From assembly GCF_001654495.1 (NCBI RefSeq), contig NZ_CP015849.1, forward strand, positions 5,245,501 through 5,309,500: a stretch of DNA of 64,000 bases. The letters run 5' to 3'. Below, piece by piece: positions 51,776 to 59,893 of the stretch. A program made the translations under genes and the position numbers. Each line of letters begins with the position of its first letter. Positions within the stretch are counted from its first letter, which is position 1. The DNA is from Streptomyces sp. SAT1. Its GTDB lineage: Bacteria > Actinomycetota > Actinomycetes > Streptomycetales > Streptomycetaceae. Under the pieces are notes generated by a model. It had not been told where the DNA came from, searched no databases, and saw nothing but the letters and a program-made list of their open reading frames with translations.

Positions 51776-52794
51776 TGCTGCTCGACCTGCGCGGTGCCAC
51801 CGTGCGCTTCGGCGGCCGGGCCGCGCTGGACGCGGTCGACCTGGCGGTCGCGGAGCACGAGACCGTGTGCGTGCTCGGCCCCAGCGGCAGCGGCAAGTCG
51901 ACGCTGCTGCGGGCGGTGGCCGGACTCCAGGCGCTGGACTCGGGGCAGGTGCTGCTCGACGGCCGCGACCAGGCGCGGGTGCCGGTGCACCGGCGCGAGG
52001 TCGGCCTGATGTTCCAGGACCACCAGCTCTTCCCGCAGCGGGACGTGGCCCAGAACGTCGCCTTCGGGCCGCGGATGCACGGCGCCACCCGGCAGGAGCA
52101 GGCCGCCCGGGTGGCCGAACTCCTCGAACTCGTCGGCCTGCCGGGCGCGGGCGCGCGTCCGGTGGCCGCCCTGTCCGGCGGCGAGCAGCAGCGCGTGGCC
52201 CTCGCCCGCGCCCTCGCGCCCCGGCCCCGGCTGCTCATGCTCGACGAACCCCTCGGCCAACTCGACCGCTCGCTGCGCGAACGGCTCGTCGTCGAACTGC
52301 GGGAACTGTTCGGGCGGTTGGGCACCACCGTGCTCGCCGTCACCCACGACCAGGGCGAGGCGTTCGCGCTCGCCGACCGGGTGGTGGTGATGCGGGACGG
52401 CCGGATCGCCCAGTCCGGCACGCCACTTGAGGTGTGGCAGCGTCCCGCGGACGCCTTCGTCGCCCGCTTCCTCGGCTTCGAGAACGTGATCGAGGCGAAG
52501 GTCGACGGCACGGCCGCCCTCACCCCGTGGGGCAAGGTCCCGGTCTCCGAGGACGCGCCCCAGGGCACCCGGACCCTCCTCGTACGCCCCGCCGGTGTCC
52601 GCCTCGTCCCGGCGGAGGAGGGCCTGCGCTGCACGGTGGCCGCCCGCACCTTCAAGGGCACCCATGTCGCCCTGCGCCTCCAGCCGCGCGACGCGCCGCC
52701 GCTGGAAGCGGCCTGCCCGCTGCGCGCGGCCCCCGGGACCGGGGAGGAGACGGGCGTGGCGTTCGACCCGGACGACGTGGTGGTGCTGGGCTGA
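51775..52794 (+). CDS. thiQ: Thiamine ABC transporter, ATPase
   Basis: A 339-aa ABC ATPase. Walker A is LGPSGSGKSTLLRAVAG, the Q-loop is VGLMFQDHQLFPQ, the signature LSGGEQQRVALARALA, Walker B LLMLDEPLGQLD, and the switch His is in VTHDQGEAFALADR. A C-terminal TOBE-like domain (~residues 240-339) is present; E. coli ThiQ lacks this. It is the last gene of the riboswitch-controlled operon. Confidence 0.93.
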   Translation: MLLDLRGATVRFGGRAALDAVDLAVAEHETVCVLGPSGSGKSTLLRAVAGLQALDSGQVLLDGRDQARVPVHRREVGLMFQDHQLFPQRDVAQNVAFGPRMHGATRQEQAARVAELLELVGLPGAGARPVAALSGGEQQRVALARALAPRPRLLMLDEPLGQLDRSLRERLVVELRELFGRLGTTVLAVTHDQGEAFALADRVVVMRDGRIAQSGTPLEVWQRPADAFVARFLGFENVIEAKVDGTAALTPWGKVPVSEDAPQGTRTLLVRPAGVRLVPAEEGLRCTVAARTFKGTHVALRLQPRDAPPLEAACPLRAAPGTGEETGVAFDPDDVVVLG

Positions 52795-53085
52795 CCGTAC
52801 GCCGACGCCTTCCCCCTCCGGTGCGGCGGCGTACGGGAGCGTGTGGCGCTCAGCGAGGCGGTCGGTGCCGGGGCCGGTGCGGTGGACTGCGTCTGCGGGG
52901 GAGTCGGAGCCGGGCCGCCAGTCCTCGGTGAACGTGATCTCGGTGCCCCGCGCCGAGCCCTTGACCGGCTGCTCGCCGCTCTTCTGTGCACCGGCGTCGC
53001 TGTCCTGCCGGTACACGGTGACGACGGCGGAGAGGTTGGGGCGGCCGGGCGAGGCGGGGAGCGCCCCGGAACCCCCAGGGGGCAC
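52795..53085 (-). pseudogene. Possible remnant of a small gene, unknown function
   Basis: From GTG 53085 the minus strand reads LSAVVTVYRQDSDAGAQKSG and TEITFTEDWRPGS, with third positions almost all G/C, which suggests real coding sequence. The frame then runs without stop into the antisense of thiQ. An alternative frame from about 52910 reads as a Pro/Ala/Thr-rich linker. There is no good ribosome-binding site. The rest of the 52795-53180 gap, including an A/T-rich patch near 53120-53160, has nothing I can name. Confidence 0.3.
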
Positions 53086-53180
53086 AGGTCTGCAAGTGCC
53101 CCGCTGGGGGTGTCAACGGATAAGCGGAGGAAGGATGTTTACTTCGCTTGTTCCTTAACTCCGTTGCTCCGCAGGCAGGT

Positions 53181-53597
53181 TCAGCTCTCCACCGCCGCCG
53201 GGTCCATCCACACGATCTCCCAGGAGTGGCCGTCCAGATCGTCGAAGGAACGGCCGTACATGTGCCCGTGGTCCTGCGTCTCGCCGCTCACCGTGCCGCC
53301 GGCGGCGACCGCCCTGTCGATCATCGCGTCGACCTTCTCGCGGCTCTCGGCGCTCAGGCAGAGCAGCACCTCGCTGGTCCGGGTGGAGTCCGCGATCTCC
53401 TTTCCGGTGAAGTCCGCGTAGCGCTTCTTGCCGAGCAGCATGGTGACGATGGTGTCGCTGATGACGACGCAGGCGCAGTCGTCGCCGGAGAACCGCGGGT
53501 TGATGGTGTAGCCCAGCTCGGTGAAGAACTTCCGGGACGCGGCCACGTCCTCGGTCGCCAGGTTCACGAAGATCATCTGCTGGTAGGCGTGCGACAT
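53181..53597 (-). CDS. VOC-family (glyoxalase/dioxygenase-like) protein
   Basis: A 138-aa protein from ATG 53597 (MSHAYQQMIFVNLATEDVAA). The vicinal-oxygen-chelate fold is evident from RKFFTELGYTINPRFSGDDC in the first half and HMYGRSFDDLDGHSWEIVWM in the second. It looks most like PhnB-type proteins often annotated as lactoylglutathione lyase-like. Substrate is unknown. No operon partner. Confidence 0.9.
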   Translation of the reverse strand: MSHAYQQMIFVNLATEDVAASRKFFTELGYTINPRFSGDDCACVVISDTIVTMLLGKKRYADFTGKEIADSTRTSEVLLCLSAESREKVDAMIDRAVAAGGTVSGETQDHGHMYGRSFDDLDGHSWEIVWMDPAAVES

Positions 53598-53752
53598 GGT
53601 GGGTCTCTCCCCGCTCGGGTGTGTTCGCTGCGTGTGTGCCGTTCGGAAGGGTGGACCGGGGCGCGCCACGGAACTCATCGGTGGAACCCTCCGGGCCCGA
53701 CTCCTCGGTGGAATCCTCCGGGCCCGCCCCCCCGCCCGCTGCCGCCCGCCGG

Positions 53753-55114
53753 TCAGCGGGTCAGCGGCAGGGCGGCGAGCGCGGCGATCAGCAGGGTCAG
53801 GGGCACGAACAGGGCCAGCAGCGCCCCGGCGCGCAGCGCGGCGGCGGAGCGGAGCGTGGCGCCGGGGGCACCGAGCCTGCGCAGGGCCGCGATGGTGGCG
53901 GCCCGCGACTGCCGGGCCTCCACGGCGGCGGTGAGCAGCACGGCCACCGCGCAGCCGGCCACGAGGGCAGCGCCGAGGGCGGTCAGCGGGCCCGGGGAGG
54001 GCGCGGCGCCGCCGGACAGCGCGCTCACGGCGTACGCGCCGGAGGCCACGGCGCACACGACGCCCAGCGGGCGCCCGATGCGCCCCGCCTCCTCCATCAG
54101 CACCCGCCCGGCGAGCAGGCGTACGGCGCCGGGGCGCACCGCCTGGAGGAGCAGCCCGCACAGGTGGGTGAGGGCGGGTCCGGCCAGGGCGAGGCCGAGC
54201 GCGGTCAGCAGCCAGCCGACGAGGACGGGCGCGGAGTCGGCGCTCAGTCCGCCGGGCAGTGCCGTGCGGGAGGAGGGGCTCCGGCCGGCGTAGGCCTCGA
54301 CCGTCAGGCCCACGGCCAGGACGGCGACGCCCCAGGGCAGGCCGGTGGGGGGCCGGTGCGGCGGGAGCGGCCGGTGCGGGTCGCTGTCGTCCTCGGGCGC
54401 GTCCGGGGCGGGGGCCGCTCCGGGCTCCGCCCTGGAGGCGAGGCCGCCGGCCGTCGGCCCGGCGGACGCGGCGCTCCCGGCCGTCGATCCGCCGGTCGCG
54501 GCGCTCCCGGCCGCGGAACCGTCGGCCGCGGTCCCGTCGGCCGTGGAACCGGTGGCCGTGGGGCCGGCGGCCGAGGCCCGGCCCGGCCGCGGCGCGGGCC
54601 GGGGTTCGCGCGGGCGCAGGGACCAGGCCACCGCCGCCGACGCCAGGGCCGGGACGGTCGCCAGCAGCGTCAGCGTCCCCGGCACCGGCAGCCGCTTGCG
54701 CGCGGCCAGGAAGCGGGAGGCGGCGCCGTCCAGGGGCAGGCCGGTCAGGTCGCCGCGCAGATGCAGGAAGGCCAGCAGCGCGAACAGGCAGCCGATCGTG
54801 CAGCACACGGCGCTGGTGACCGCCGAGACGGCCATCAGGCGGCCCGGCCCCAGCCCCAGCGCGGACAGCGCGGTGCGCGGCCGGGTGCCCGGGTCGGTGC
54901 GGGCCACGGCGACGGTCAGGTACACGGTGGCGGCCAGCGGTGCCGCGCACCAGGAGAGCCGCAGCAGCGCGGCGCCGGAGTGCTCCGGGTGGGCCAGCGC
55001 GTAGGCCAGGCTCGACAGCAGCAGGAAGCCGGTGCCCGCCGACGCGGCCACCACCGCCAGGCGGCGCAGCTGGACGGCGGGCCGGGCGACTCGGGTCAGA
55101 CGGAGAGCGAGCAC
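53753..55114 (-). CDS. ABC transporter permease (FtsX-like)
   Basis: A ~453-aa membrane protein from GTG 55114, overlapping the ATPase gene by 19 nt. It begins VLALRLTRVARPAVQLRRLA and has eight or more hydrophobic segments. An Ala/Gly/Thr/Ser-rich loop of ~80 residues lies in the middle. The C-terminal half ends AALRAGALLALFVPLTLLIA. The layout resembles FtsX/MacB-type permeases, but the conserved core is diverged. Together with the ATPase it probably forms an exporter of unknown cargo. Confidence 0.75.
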   Translation of the reverse strand: MLALRLTRVARPAVQLRRLAVVAASAGTGFLLLSSLAYALAHPEHSGAALLRLSWCAAPLAATVYLTVAVARTDPGTRPRTALSALGLGPGRLMAVSAVTSAVCCTIGCLFALLAFLHLRGDLTGLPLDGAASRFLAARKRLPVPGTLTLLATVPALASAAVAWSLRPREPRPAPRPGRASAAGPTATGSTADGTAADGSAAGSAATGGSTAGSAASAGPTAGGLASRAEPGAAPAPDAPEDDSDPHRPLPPHRPPTGLPWGVAVLAVGLTVEAYAGRSPSSRTALPGGLSADSAPVLVGWLLTALGLALAGPALTHLCGLLLQAVRPGAVRLLAGRVLMEEAGRIGRPLGVVCAVASGAYAVSALSGGAAPSPGPLTALGAALVAGCAVAVLLTAAVEARQSRAATIAALRRLGAPGATLRSAAALRAGALLALFVPLTLLIAALAALPLTR

Positions 55115-55839
55115 GCCGCCCGGCCTTCCGTCGCGTCGCCCGCGGGAGGCAGGTGCACGGTCTTCACGCACCGCCCGTCGAGCAGGGCCACCGTGCGGTC
55201 GGCGAGGGCGGCGGTCTCCGCGTCGTGGGTGGCCAGCACCACGGTGATGCCGTGCGAGCGGGCCGCCGTGGTGAGGGTGCGCAGCACATGGGCACGGTCG
55301 GCGCGGTGCAGCGGGGCGGTCGGCTCGTCGGCGAAGAGCACGGTGGGCGCGGTGGCGAGGGCGCGGGCGATGCACACGCGCTGGCGTTCGGCCTGGCGCA
55401 GCTGGTGCGGGCGCCGCCGGGCCAGCTCGCCGACGTCCAGGCGCTCCAGCCACTCCAGGGCGGCCACCTTGGCGCGGCGCCGCCCGCCGCCGCGCAGCAT
55501 CAGCGGCAGCGCCGTGTTCTCCCAGACGTTCAGCTCGGGCACGAGGGCGGGGGCGGGGTCGACCCAGGCGAAGCGGTCCCGGCGCAGCCGCTCCCGGGCG
55601 AGCGGGCCGAGGGTGTGCACGGGGGCGCTGTTGAACCAGACCTCGCCCTCGCGGACCCGCACCGTGCCGGACAGGCAGCGCAGCAGAGTGGTCTTGCCGC
55701 TGCCGCTCGGTCCGGCGACCGCGAGGATCTCGCCCTGGCGCACGCCGAGCGAGACGCCGCAGAGGGCGGGGGAGCCGTCCTTGTGGGTGTAGTGCAGGGC
55801 GCGTGCCCAGAGTACGTCGTTGTCCGGCGGGGCCACCAT
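55096..55839 (-). CDS. ABC transporter ATPase with degenerate signature
   Basis: A 247-aa ATPase from ATG 55839 (GAGGT ~8 nt upstream); a GTG at 55848 is also possible. Walker A is intact (VAGPSGSGKTTLLRCLSG) and Walker B reads TVLFADEPTAPLHRADR. The H-loop is VLATHDAETAALADR. The ABC signature, normally LSGGQ, reads HQLRQAERQRVCIARALA, so its Ser-Gly-Gly is missing. It otherwise resembles LolD/MacB-type exporter ATPases. The altered signature suggests one weakened ATP site or a non-canonical role. Confidence 0.85.
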   Translation of the reverse strand: MVAPPDNDVLWARALHYTHKDGSPALCGVSLGVRQGEILAVAGPSGSGKTTLLRCLSGTVRVREGEVWFNSAPVHTLGPLARERLRRDRFAWVDPAPALVPELNVWENTALPLMLRGGGRRRAKVAALEWLERLDVGELARRRPHQLRQAERQRVCIARALATAPTVLFADEPTAPLHRADRAHVLRTLTTAARSHGITVVLATHDAETAALADRTVALLDGRCVKTVHLPPAGDATEGRAACSLSV

Positions 55840-56103
55840 GGCGTACACCTCGGTTCGGATCAGGAATGCCGCGCGGGGTGCCGTGCGGGTCCGGGGATCC
55901 CTCGTGCCCGTTCTCCGTACGAATCCTCCGTACGGGGGAACGAAGGCGGAGCCGATCGGTCACGTCACGCTAGGCAGCCGAGGCCGGGAGGCCGGACAAC
56001 ACACGGCCCCGGGCCGCCGTTTCCCACTCGAACGGACGGCACCGGGGCCTGTGATGATCATCTGATCGGAGGTACGCGCCTCAGTGGGCGCTCACGGTGA
56101 CCC

Positions 56104-56119
56104 GTGACCCGTGGGTCAC
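56104..56119. promoter_or_regulatory. Inverted repeat at the aminotransferase 3' end
   Basis: GTGACCC-GT-GGGTCAC is a perfect 7-bp inverted repeat overlapping the aminotransferase stop. A further GTGACCC lies beside it at about 56097. It is too short for a strong terminator and could be an operator or partial terminator. Confidence 0.3.
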
Positions 56120-57477
56120 AGCTTGGTCCATGCCTCCGTCAGCACCGCGCGCAGGATCTGCTCGATCTCGTCGAAGGTCTCCTGATCGGAGATCAGCGGC
56201 GGTGCGAGCTGGACGACCGGGTCGCCGCGGTCGTCGGCCCGGCAGTACAGGCCGTTGTCGTACAACGCCTTGGAGAGGAAGCCGTACAGGACGCGCTCGG
56301 TCTCCTCGTCGTTGAAGGACTCCTTGGTGTTCTTGTCCTTCACCAGCTCGATGCCGTAGAAGAAGCCGTTGCCGCGGACGTCGCCGACGATCGGCAGGTC
56401 GTGCAGCTTCTGGAGGGTGGACAGGAACGCGCCCTCGTTGTCCAGCACGTGCTGGTTGAGGCCCTCGCGCTCGAACAGGTCGAGGTTGGCGAGGCCGACC
56501 GCGGCGGAGACCGGGTGGCCGCCGAAGGTGTAGCCGTGCAGGAAGGTGTTGTCACCCTTGTAGAACGGCTCGGCCAGGCGGTCGGAGATGATGCAGGCGC
56601 CGATCGGGGAGTAGCCCGAGGTCATGCCCTTGGCGCAGGTGATCATGTCCGGGACATAGCCGAACTTGTCGCAGGCGAACATCGTGCCCAGGCGGCCGAA
56701 GGCGCAGATGACCTCGTCGGAGACGAGCAGCACGTCGTACTGGTCGCAGATCTCGCGCACCCGCTGGAAGTACCCGGGCGGCGGCGGGAAGCAGCCGCCC
56801 GCGTTCTGCACCGGCTCCAGGAAGACGGCGGCGACCGTCTCCGGGCCCTCGAAGAGGATCTGCTGCTCGATCTGGTCGGCGGCCCAGCGGCCGAACGCCT
56901 CCGGGTCGTCGCCGAAGATCGGGGCGCGGTAGATGTTGGTGTTGGGGACCTTGTGCGCGCCCGGCACCAGCGGCTCGAAGGGGGCCTTCAGGCCCGGCAG
57001 GCCGGTGATGGACAGGGCGCCCTGCGGGGTGCCGTGGTAGGCGACCGCGCGGGAGATGACCTTGTACTTGGTGGGCTTGCCGGTCAGCTTGAAGTACTGC
57101 TTGGCGAGCTTCCAGGCGGTCTCCACGGCCTCGCCGCCGCCGGTGGTGAAGAAGACCTTGTTCAGGTCGCCCGGCGCGTAGTCGGCCAGGCGCTCGGCCA
57201 GCTCCACGGCCTTGGGGTGGGCGTACGACCACACGGGGAAGAAGGCCAGCTCCTGCGCCTGCTTGAACGCGGTCTCGGCCAGCTCGGTGCGGCCGTGTCC
57301 GGCCTGGACCACGAACAGGCCCGCGAGGCCGTCCAGGTAGCGCTTGCCCTGGTCGTCGTAGATGTAGGTGCCCTCACCGCGCACGATGGTCGGCACGGGG
57401 GCGTTCTCGTACGAGGACATGCGGGTGAAGTGCATCCACAGGTGGTCGTACGCGGTTCGGCTGAGGTCCTTGCTCAC
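56116..57477 (-). CDS. Class III PLP-dependent aminotransferase (polyamine/GABA type)
   Basis: A ~453-aa aminotransferase. Start is GTG 57477 (MSKDLSRTAYDHLWMHF) with GGGGA ~10 nt upstream; GTG 57495 is an alternative. The cofactor lysine is in MITCAKGMTSGYSPIGACII, and the PLP-phosphate region is FTTGGGEAVETAWKLAKQYF. VLLVSDEVICAFGRLG holds the conserved Asp. It looks closest to SpuC-type putrescine-pyruvate aminotransferases, although the syntenic S. coelicolor gene is usually called gabT. With the Lrp regulator, the aldehyde dehydrogenase and PotD next to it, a role in putrescine/GABA breakdown is likely. Confidence 0.88.
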   Translation of the reverse strand: MSKDLSRTAYDHLWMHFTRMSSYENAPVPTIVRGEGTYIYDDQGKRYLDGLAGLFVVQAGHGRTELAETAFKQAQELAFFPVWSYAHPKAVELAERLADYAPGDLNKVFFTTGGGEAVETAWKLAKQYFKLTGKPTKYKVISRAVAYHGTPQGALSITGLPGLKAPFEPLVPGAHKVPNTNIYRAPIFGDDPEAFGRWAADQIEQQILFEGPETVAAVFLEPVQNAGGCFPPPPGYFQRVREICDQYDVLLVSDEVICAFGRLGTMFACDKFGYVPDMITCAKGMTSGYSPIGACIISDRLAEPFYKGDNTFLHGYTFGGHPVSAAVGLANLDLFEREGLNQHVLDNEGAFLSTLQKLHDLPIVGDVRGNGFFYGIELVKDKNTKESFNDEETERVLYGFLSKALYDNGLYCRADDRGDPVVQLAPPLISDQETFDEIEQILRAVLTEAWTKL

Positions 57478-57479
57478 GG

Positions 57480-58004
57480 TTATCGGGTTCCCCACATGTA
57501 GGTCTGCTTCTTGAGCTTCAGATAAACGAAGCTCTCGGTGGAGCGCACCCCGGGCAGCGCCCGGATGCGTTTGTTGATGACGTCCAGCAGGTGGTCGTCG
57601 TCCTCGCAGACGATCTCGGCGAGGATGTCGAACGAGCCCGCGGTCATCACCACGTACTCGACTTCCGACATGTCAGTCAGCGCGTCCGCGATGGCCTCGA
57701 CATCACCCTCGACGTTGACGCCGACCATCGCCTGCCGGCGGAAGCCCACGGTGAGCGGGTCCGTGACGGCGACGATCTGCATGACGCCCTGGTCCAGCAG
57801 CTTCTGCACGCGCTGGCGCACGGCCGCCTCGGAGAGGCCGACGGCCTTGCCGATCGCCGCGTAGGGACGGCGGCCGTCCTCCTGGAGCTGCTGGATGATG
57901 GCGAGGGAGACGGCGTCCAGCTGGGGGGTGCCGTTCCCGGTGCGGGACTCGCGGGACGAGTCCCTCTGCTCTGCGCTTCGACTGGCCACGTCCTCACTGT
58001 GCAC
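57480..58004 (-). CDS. Lrp/AsnC-family regulator
   Basis: A 174-aa protein from GTG 58004 (GTG 57989 also possible). After a hydrophilic N-terminus of ~30 residues, the AsnC-type helix-turn-helix reads AIIQQLQEDGRRPYAAIGKA and VGLSEAAVRQRVQKL. The RAM ligand domain includes VMTAGSFDILAEIVCEDDDH. It lies between, and divergent from, the dehydrogenase gene, and directly before the aminotransferase gene. It very probably controls both. Confidence 0.93.
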   Translation of the reverse strand: MHSEDVASRSAEQRDSSRESRTGNGTPQLDAVSLAIIQQLQEDGRRPYAAIGKAVGLSEAAVRQRVQKLLDQGVMQIVAVTDPLTVGFRRQAMVGVNVEGDVEAIADALTDMSEVEYVVMTAGSFDILAEIVCEDDDHLLDVINKRIRALPGVRSTESFVYLKLKKQTYMWGTR

Positions 58005-58099
58005 GACGTCTCGACAGTTCCGCAAGCCCGAATCGATGAAATTCGTTGTTTGGAACGTCGAGACATACGGATTTCGCAGAAGTCGTTGGGTCGGGGGTG

Positions 58100-58127
58100 T
58101 TGAAAACGTCAGCAGGCGGACTAGGGT
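58100..58127 (+). promoter_or_regulatory. Promoter of the aldehyde dehydrogenase gene
   Basis: TTGAAA (58100-58105) and TAGGGT (58122-58127) are spaced by 16 bp in the Lrp-dehydrogenase divergent region. Transcription would start ~40 nt before GTG 58174. An inverted repeat, GAAT-n7-ATTC, near 58030-58045 may be part of the Lrp-type operator. Confidence 0.5.
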
Positions 58128-58173
58128 GGGTGTCTCAGCCAATGGACACCTTGACCCACCAGGAGGGCCGGCA

Positions 58174-59613
58174 GTGAGCACCGAGCTGCGTCGTCTGCGC
58201 AACTACATCGACGGTGAGTTCCGGGACGCCGCCGACGGACGGACCACCGAGGTGGTCAACCCCGCGACCGGAGAGGCGTACGCGACCGCGCCGCTGTCCG
58301 GTCAGGCGGACGTCGACGCCGCCATGGCGGCCGCCGCCGCGGCCTTCCCGGCCTGGCGCGACACCACCCCGGCCGAGCGGCAGAAGGCGCTGCTGAAGAT
58401 CGCGGACGCCTTCGAGGAGCGCGCCGAGGAACTGATCGCGGCCGAGGTGGAGAACACGGGCAAGCCCATCGGGCTGACCCGCTCCGAGGAGATCCCGCCG
58501 ATGGTCGACCAGATCCGCTTCTTCGCGGGCGCGGCGCGGATGCTGGAGGGCCGCTCGGCCGGCGAGTACATGGAGGGGCTGACCTCCATCGTCCGGCGCG
58601 AGCCGATCGGTGTCTGCGCGCAGGTCGCGCCGTGGAACTACCCGATGATGATGGCCGTCTGGAAGTTCGCCCCCGCCCTCGCGGCCGGCAACACCGTCGT
58701 GCTCAAGCCGTCGGACACCACCCCCGCCTCCACCGTCCTGATCGCCGACATCATCGGCTCGGTCCTGCCCAAGGGCGTCTTCAACGTCGTCTGCGGCGAC
58801 CGCGACACCGGCCGCCTCATGGTCGAGCACGACACCCCGGCGATGGCCTCCATCACCGGCTCCGTGCGCGCCGGCATGTCGGTCGCCGAGTCCGCCTCCA
58901 AGGACCTCAAGCGCGTCCACCTGGAGCTGGGCGGCAAGGCCCCCGTCGTGGTCTTCGAGGACGTCGACATCGACAAGGCGGTCGCGGGGATCTCGGAGGC
59001 CGGCTACTTCAACGCCGGCCAGGACTGCACCGCCGCCACCCGCGTGCTGGTCCAGGAGTCGGTCCACGACGCGTTCGTCGCCGCGCTCGCCAAGGCCGCC
59101 GAGGACACGAAGACGGGCCGGCCCGACGACGAGGACGTGGCGTACGGCCCGCTGAACAACCCGAACCAGCTCAAGCAGGTGGCCGGCTTCATCGAGCGGC
59201 TGCCCGCCCACGCCAAGGTCGAGGCCGGCGGCCACCAGGTCGGCGACAAGGGCTACTTCTACGCCGCGACCGTCGTCTCCGGCCTCAAGCAGGACGACGA
59301 GATCATCCAGAGGGAGGTCTTCGGCCCGGTCATCACCGTCCAGTCCTTCACCGACGAGGACCAGGCCGTCGAGTGGGCCAACGGCGTCGAGTACGCGCTC
59401 GCCTCCTCCGTGTGGACCAAGGACCACGGCCGCGCCATGCGGATGTCCAAGAAGCTCGACTTCGGCTGCGTGTGGATCAACACCCACATCCCGCTGGTCG
59501 CCGAGATGCCGCACGGCGGGTTCAAGAAGTCCGGCTACGGCAAGGACCTGTCCGCGTACGGCTTCGAGGACTACACGCGCATCAAGCACGTGATGACGTC
59601 GCTGGACGGCTGA
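58174..59613 (+). CDS. Aldehyde dehydrogenase, gamma-aminobutyraldehyde type
   Basis: A 479-aa NAD(P)-dependent aldehyde dehydrogenase from GTG 58174 with AGGAGGG upstream. The catalytic Cys is in GYFNAGQDCTAATRVLV and the Glu in HLELGGKAPVVVFED. NAD-binding-site signatures ITGSVRAGMSV and VAPWNYPMMMAVWKFAPAL are present. It resembles PatD/Prr gamma-aminobutyraldehyde dehydrogenases, which complete putrescine to GABA conversion. The divergent Lrp gene and the aminotransferase support that pathway. Confidence 0.92.
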   Translation: MSTELRRLRNYIDGEFRDAADGRTTEVVNPATGEAYATAPLSGQADVDAAMAAAAAAFPAWRDTTPAERQKALLKIADAFEERAEELIAAEVENTGKPIGLTRSEEIPPMVDQIRFFAGAARMLEGRSAGEYMEGLTSIVRREPIGVCAQVAPWNYPMMMAVWKFAPALAAGNTVVLKPSDTTPASTVLIADIIGSVLPKGVFNVVCGDRDTGRLMVEHDTPAMASITGSVRAGMSVAESASKDLKRVHLELGGKAPVVVFEDVDIDKAVAGISEAGYFNAGQDCTAATRVLVQESVHDAFVAALAKAAEDTKTGRPDDEDVAYGPLNNPNQLKQVAGFIERLPAHAKVEAGGHQVGDKGYFYAATVVSGLKQDDEIIQREVFGPVITVQSFTDEDQAVEWANGVEYALASSVWTKDHGRAMRMSKKLDFGCVWINTHIPLVAEMPHGGFKKSGYGKDLSAYGFEDYTRIKHVMTSLDG

Positions 59614-59680
59614 GCCCGTACGACGCGTACACGACCCGTACGGCCCGTACGACCCGTACGCGACCTTACGACTCGTACAG
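59614..59680 (+). repeat. Iterated CGTACG-type short repeat after the dehydrogenase gene
   Basis: The motif CCGTACGAC and close variants recur about seven times with 9-11 bp spacing. It is non-coding and sits between the dehydrogenase stop and its terminator. It may be slippage-prone. Confidence 0.45.
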
Positions 59681-59702
59681 CCGGCAGCCGGCACCCCTGG
59701 CC

Positions 59703-59750
59703 CGCACCGCGGCCCCGGACGGAGGACGGACCGTCCGGGGCCGCGGTGCG
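59703..59750 (+). terminator. Strong terminator after the aldehyde dehydrogenase
   Basis: A perfect 20-bp stem (59703-59722 with 59731-59750) with an 8-nt loop, the longest perfect hairpin I found in the window. Confidence 0.75.
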
Positions 59751-59893
59751 CTCTCGTGCGGGGGGGCGGCCGTACGGCCTCGGCGTCGCCGTGTTCCCGT
59801 ACGCCGCCGGGATCGACAAGGTGTCGGGAAGCCCCCGCCGGGCTCGACGGAGCGTCGATTGTCCGGCGGGGAAGCGGGCGGCATGCTGCGGGG

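Noticed and set aside
51670..52794. Minus-strand frames antisense to thiQ
   Set aside because: thiQ has all ABC motifs on the plus strand. Only the part beyond its stop (52795-53085) was kept as a possible remnant.
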